DNA from: Beroe ovata
Taxonomy: Eukaryota > Ctenophora > Nuda > Beroida > Beroidae
DNA: 64,000 nucleotides
Assembly: GCA_946803715.1 (NCBI GenBank)
Contig: CAMPET010000011.1
Span: 494,941 to 558,940 of the forward strand
Direction of reading: 5' to 3'
A model generated the notes under the pieces. The model ran no database searches and was not told the origin of the DNA. It saw only the letters and a program-made list of their open reading frames with translations. The position numbers were made by a program, and so were the translations under genes. This document shows positions 63,938 through 64,000 of the stretch, in pieces (position 1 is the first letter of the stretch; the number at the start of each line of letters is the position of its first letter).

Positions 63938-64000
63938 GTGAGTCCACCACATCTGGGAACTTTCACTTTCTCTAATTTTTCATGATTTTTCTGCAGTCAT

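Overview
This is an intron-rich, gene-dense, AT-leaning animal genome window. Animal-type genes dominate: a FOXJ2/3-type forkhead factor, a plexin-domain-containing (PLXDC/TEM7) receptor, a CELF-like protein, a THAP protein and an LDLa-repeat 7TM receptor. Splice sites are GT..AG and most introns are short (60-500 bp), with a few of 2-12 kb. Together this suggests an invertebrate, possibly an early-branching one; I cannot name the species. Most genes were rebuilt by joining exons by hand. Almost every junction is supported by splice consensus, reading phase and conserved protein motifs, and the totals come out as exact multiples of three.

Layout. Minus strand, 172-4050: the 5' part of a FAPP-type (PLEKHA3/8) PH-domain gene, a KIAA1143 homologue and a CELF-like RNA-binding gene, packed head to tail. 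4051-6547: GC-rich dispersed repeats and a MITE. 6548-22149 (minus): a 12-exon FOXJ2/3-like gene whose 11.5-kb intron 6 contains an intronless LDLa-GPCR gene (15290-17554) and many CA repeats. 23735-25375 (minus): UBE2J2, an ER ubiquitin-conjugating enzyme. 26526-45628 (minus): a 21-exon PLXDC homologue carrying about 320 extra residues of CCP/sushi-like modules between its PSI domain and membrane anchor. Its 9-kb intron 15 houses a U1-type zinc-finger gene (minus, with an apparent 1-nt frameshift) and a THAP+C2H2 gene (plus, 33518-37305), arranged divergently around a CACGTG-rich intergenic region. 47323-59137 (minus): an 11-exon choline/ethanolamine phosphotransferase (CEPT1-like), with an intronless secreted Cys-rich gene nested in intron 2. 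59491-59772 (minus): an unbroken selenoprotein W with an in-frame UGA and a recognisable SECIS hairpin downstream. 61579 to the window end (plus): exons of a coiled-coil protein that runs off the edge.

Themes. Intronless or compact genes sit repeatedly inside the introns of large genes. At least one short inverted-repeat element family makes 9-bp target duplications, and a related GC-rich repeat family is scattered over several loci. CA/TG microsatellites are very common and nearly all assembly gaps fall in them. Two single-N gaps sit at the junction of near-identical tandem copies (12378 and 52720), so those duplications, one of which doubles two CEPT1 exons, may be unmerged haplotypes rather than biology. 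The genes do not form one pathway. UBE2J2 (ER-associated degradation) and the CEPT1-like enzyme (ER phospholipid synthesis) act at the ER, and the FAPP-type protein is expected at the Golgi.
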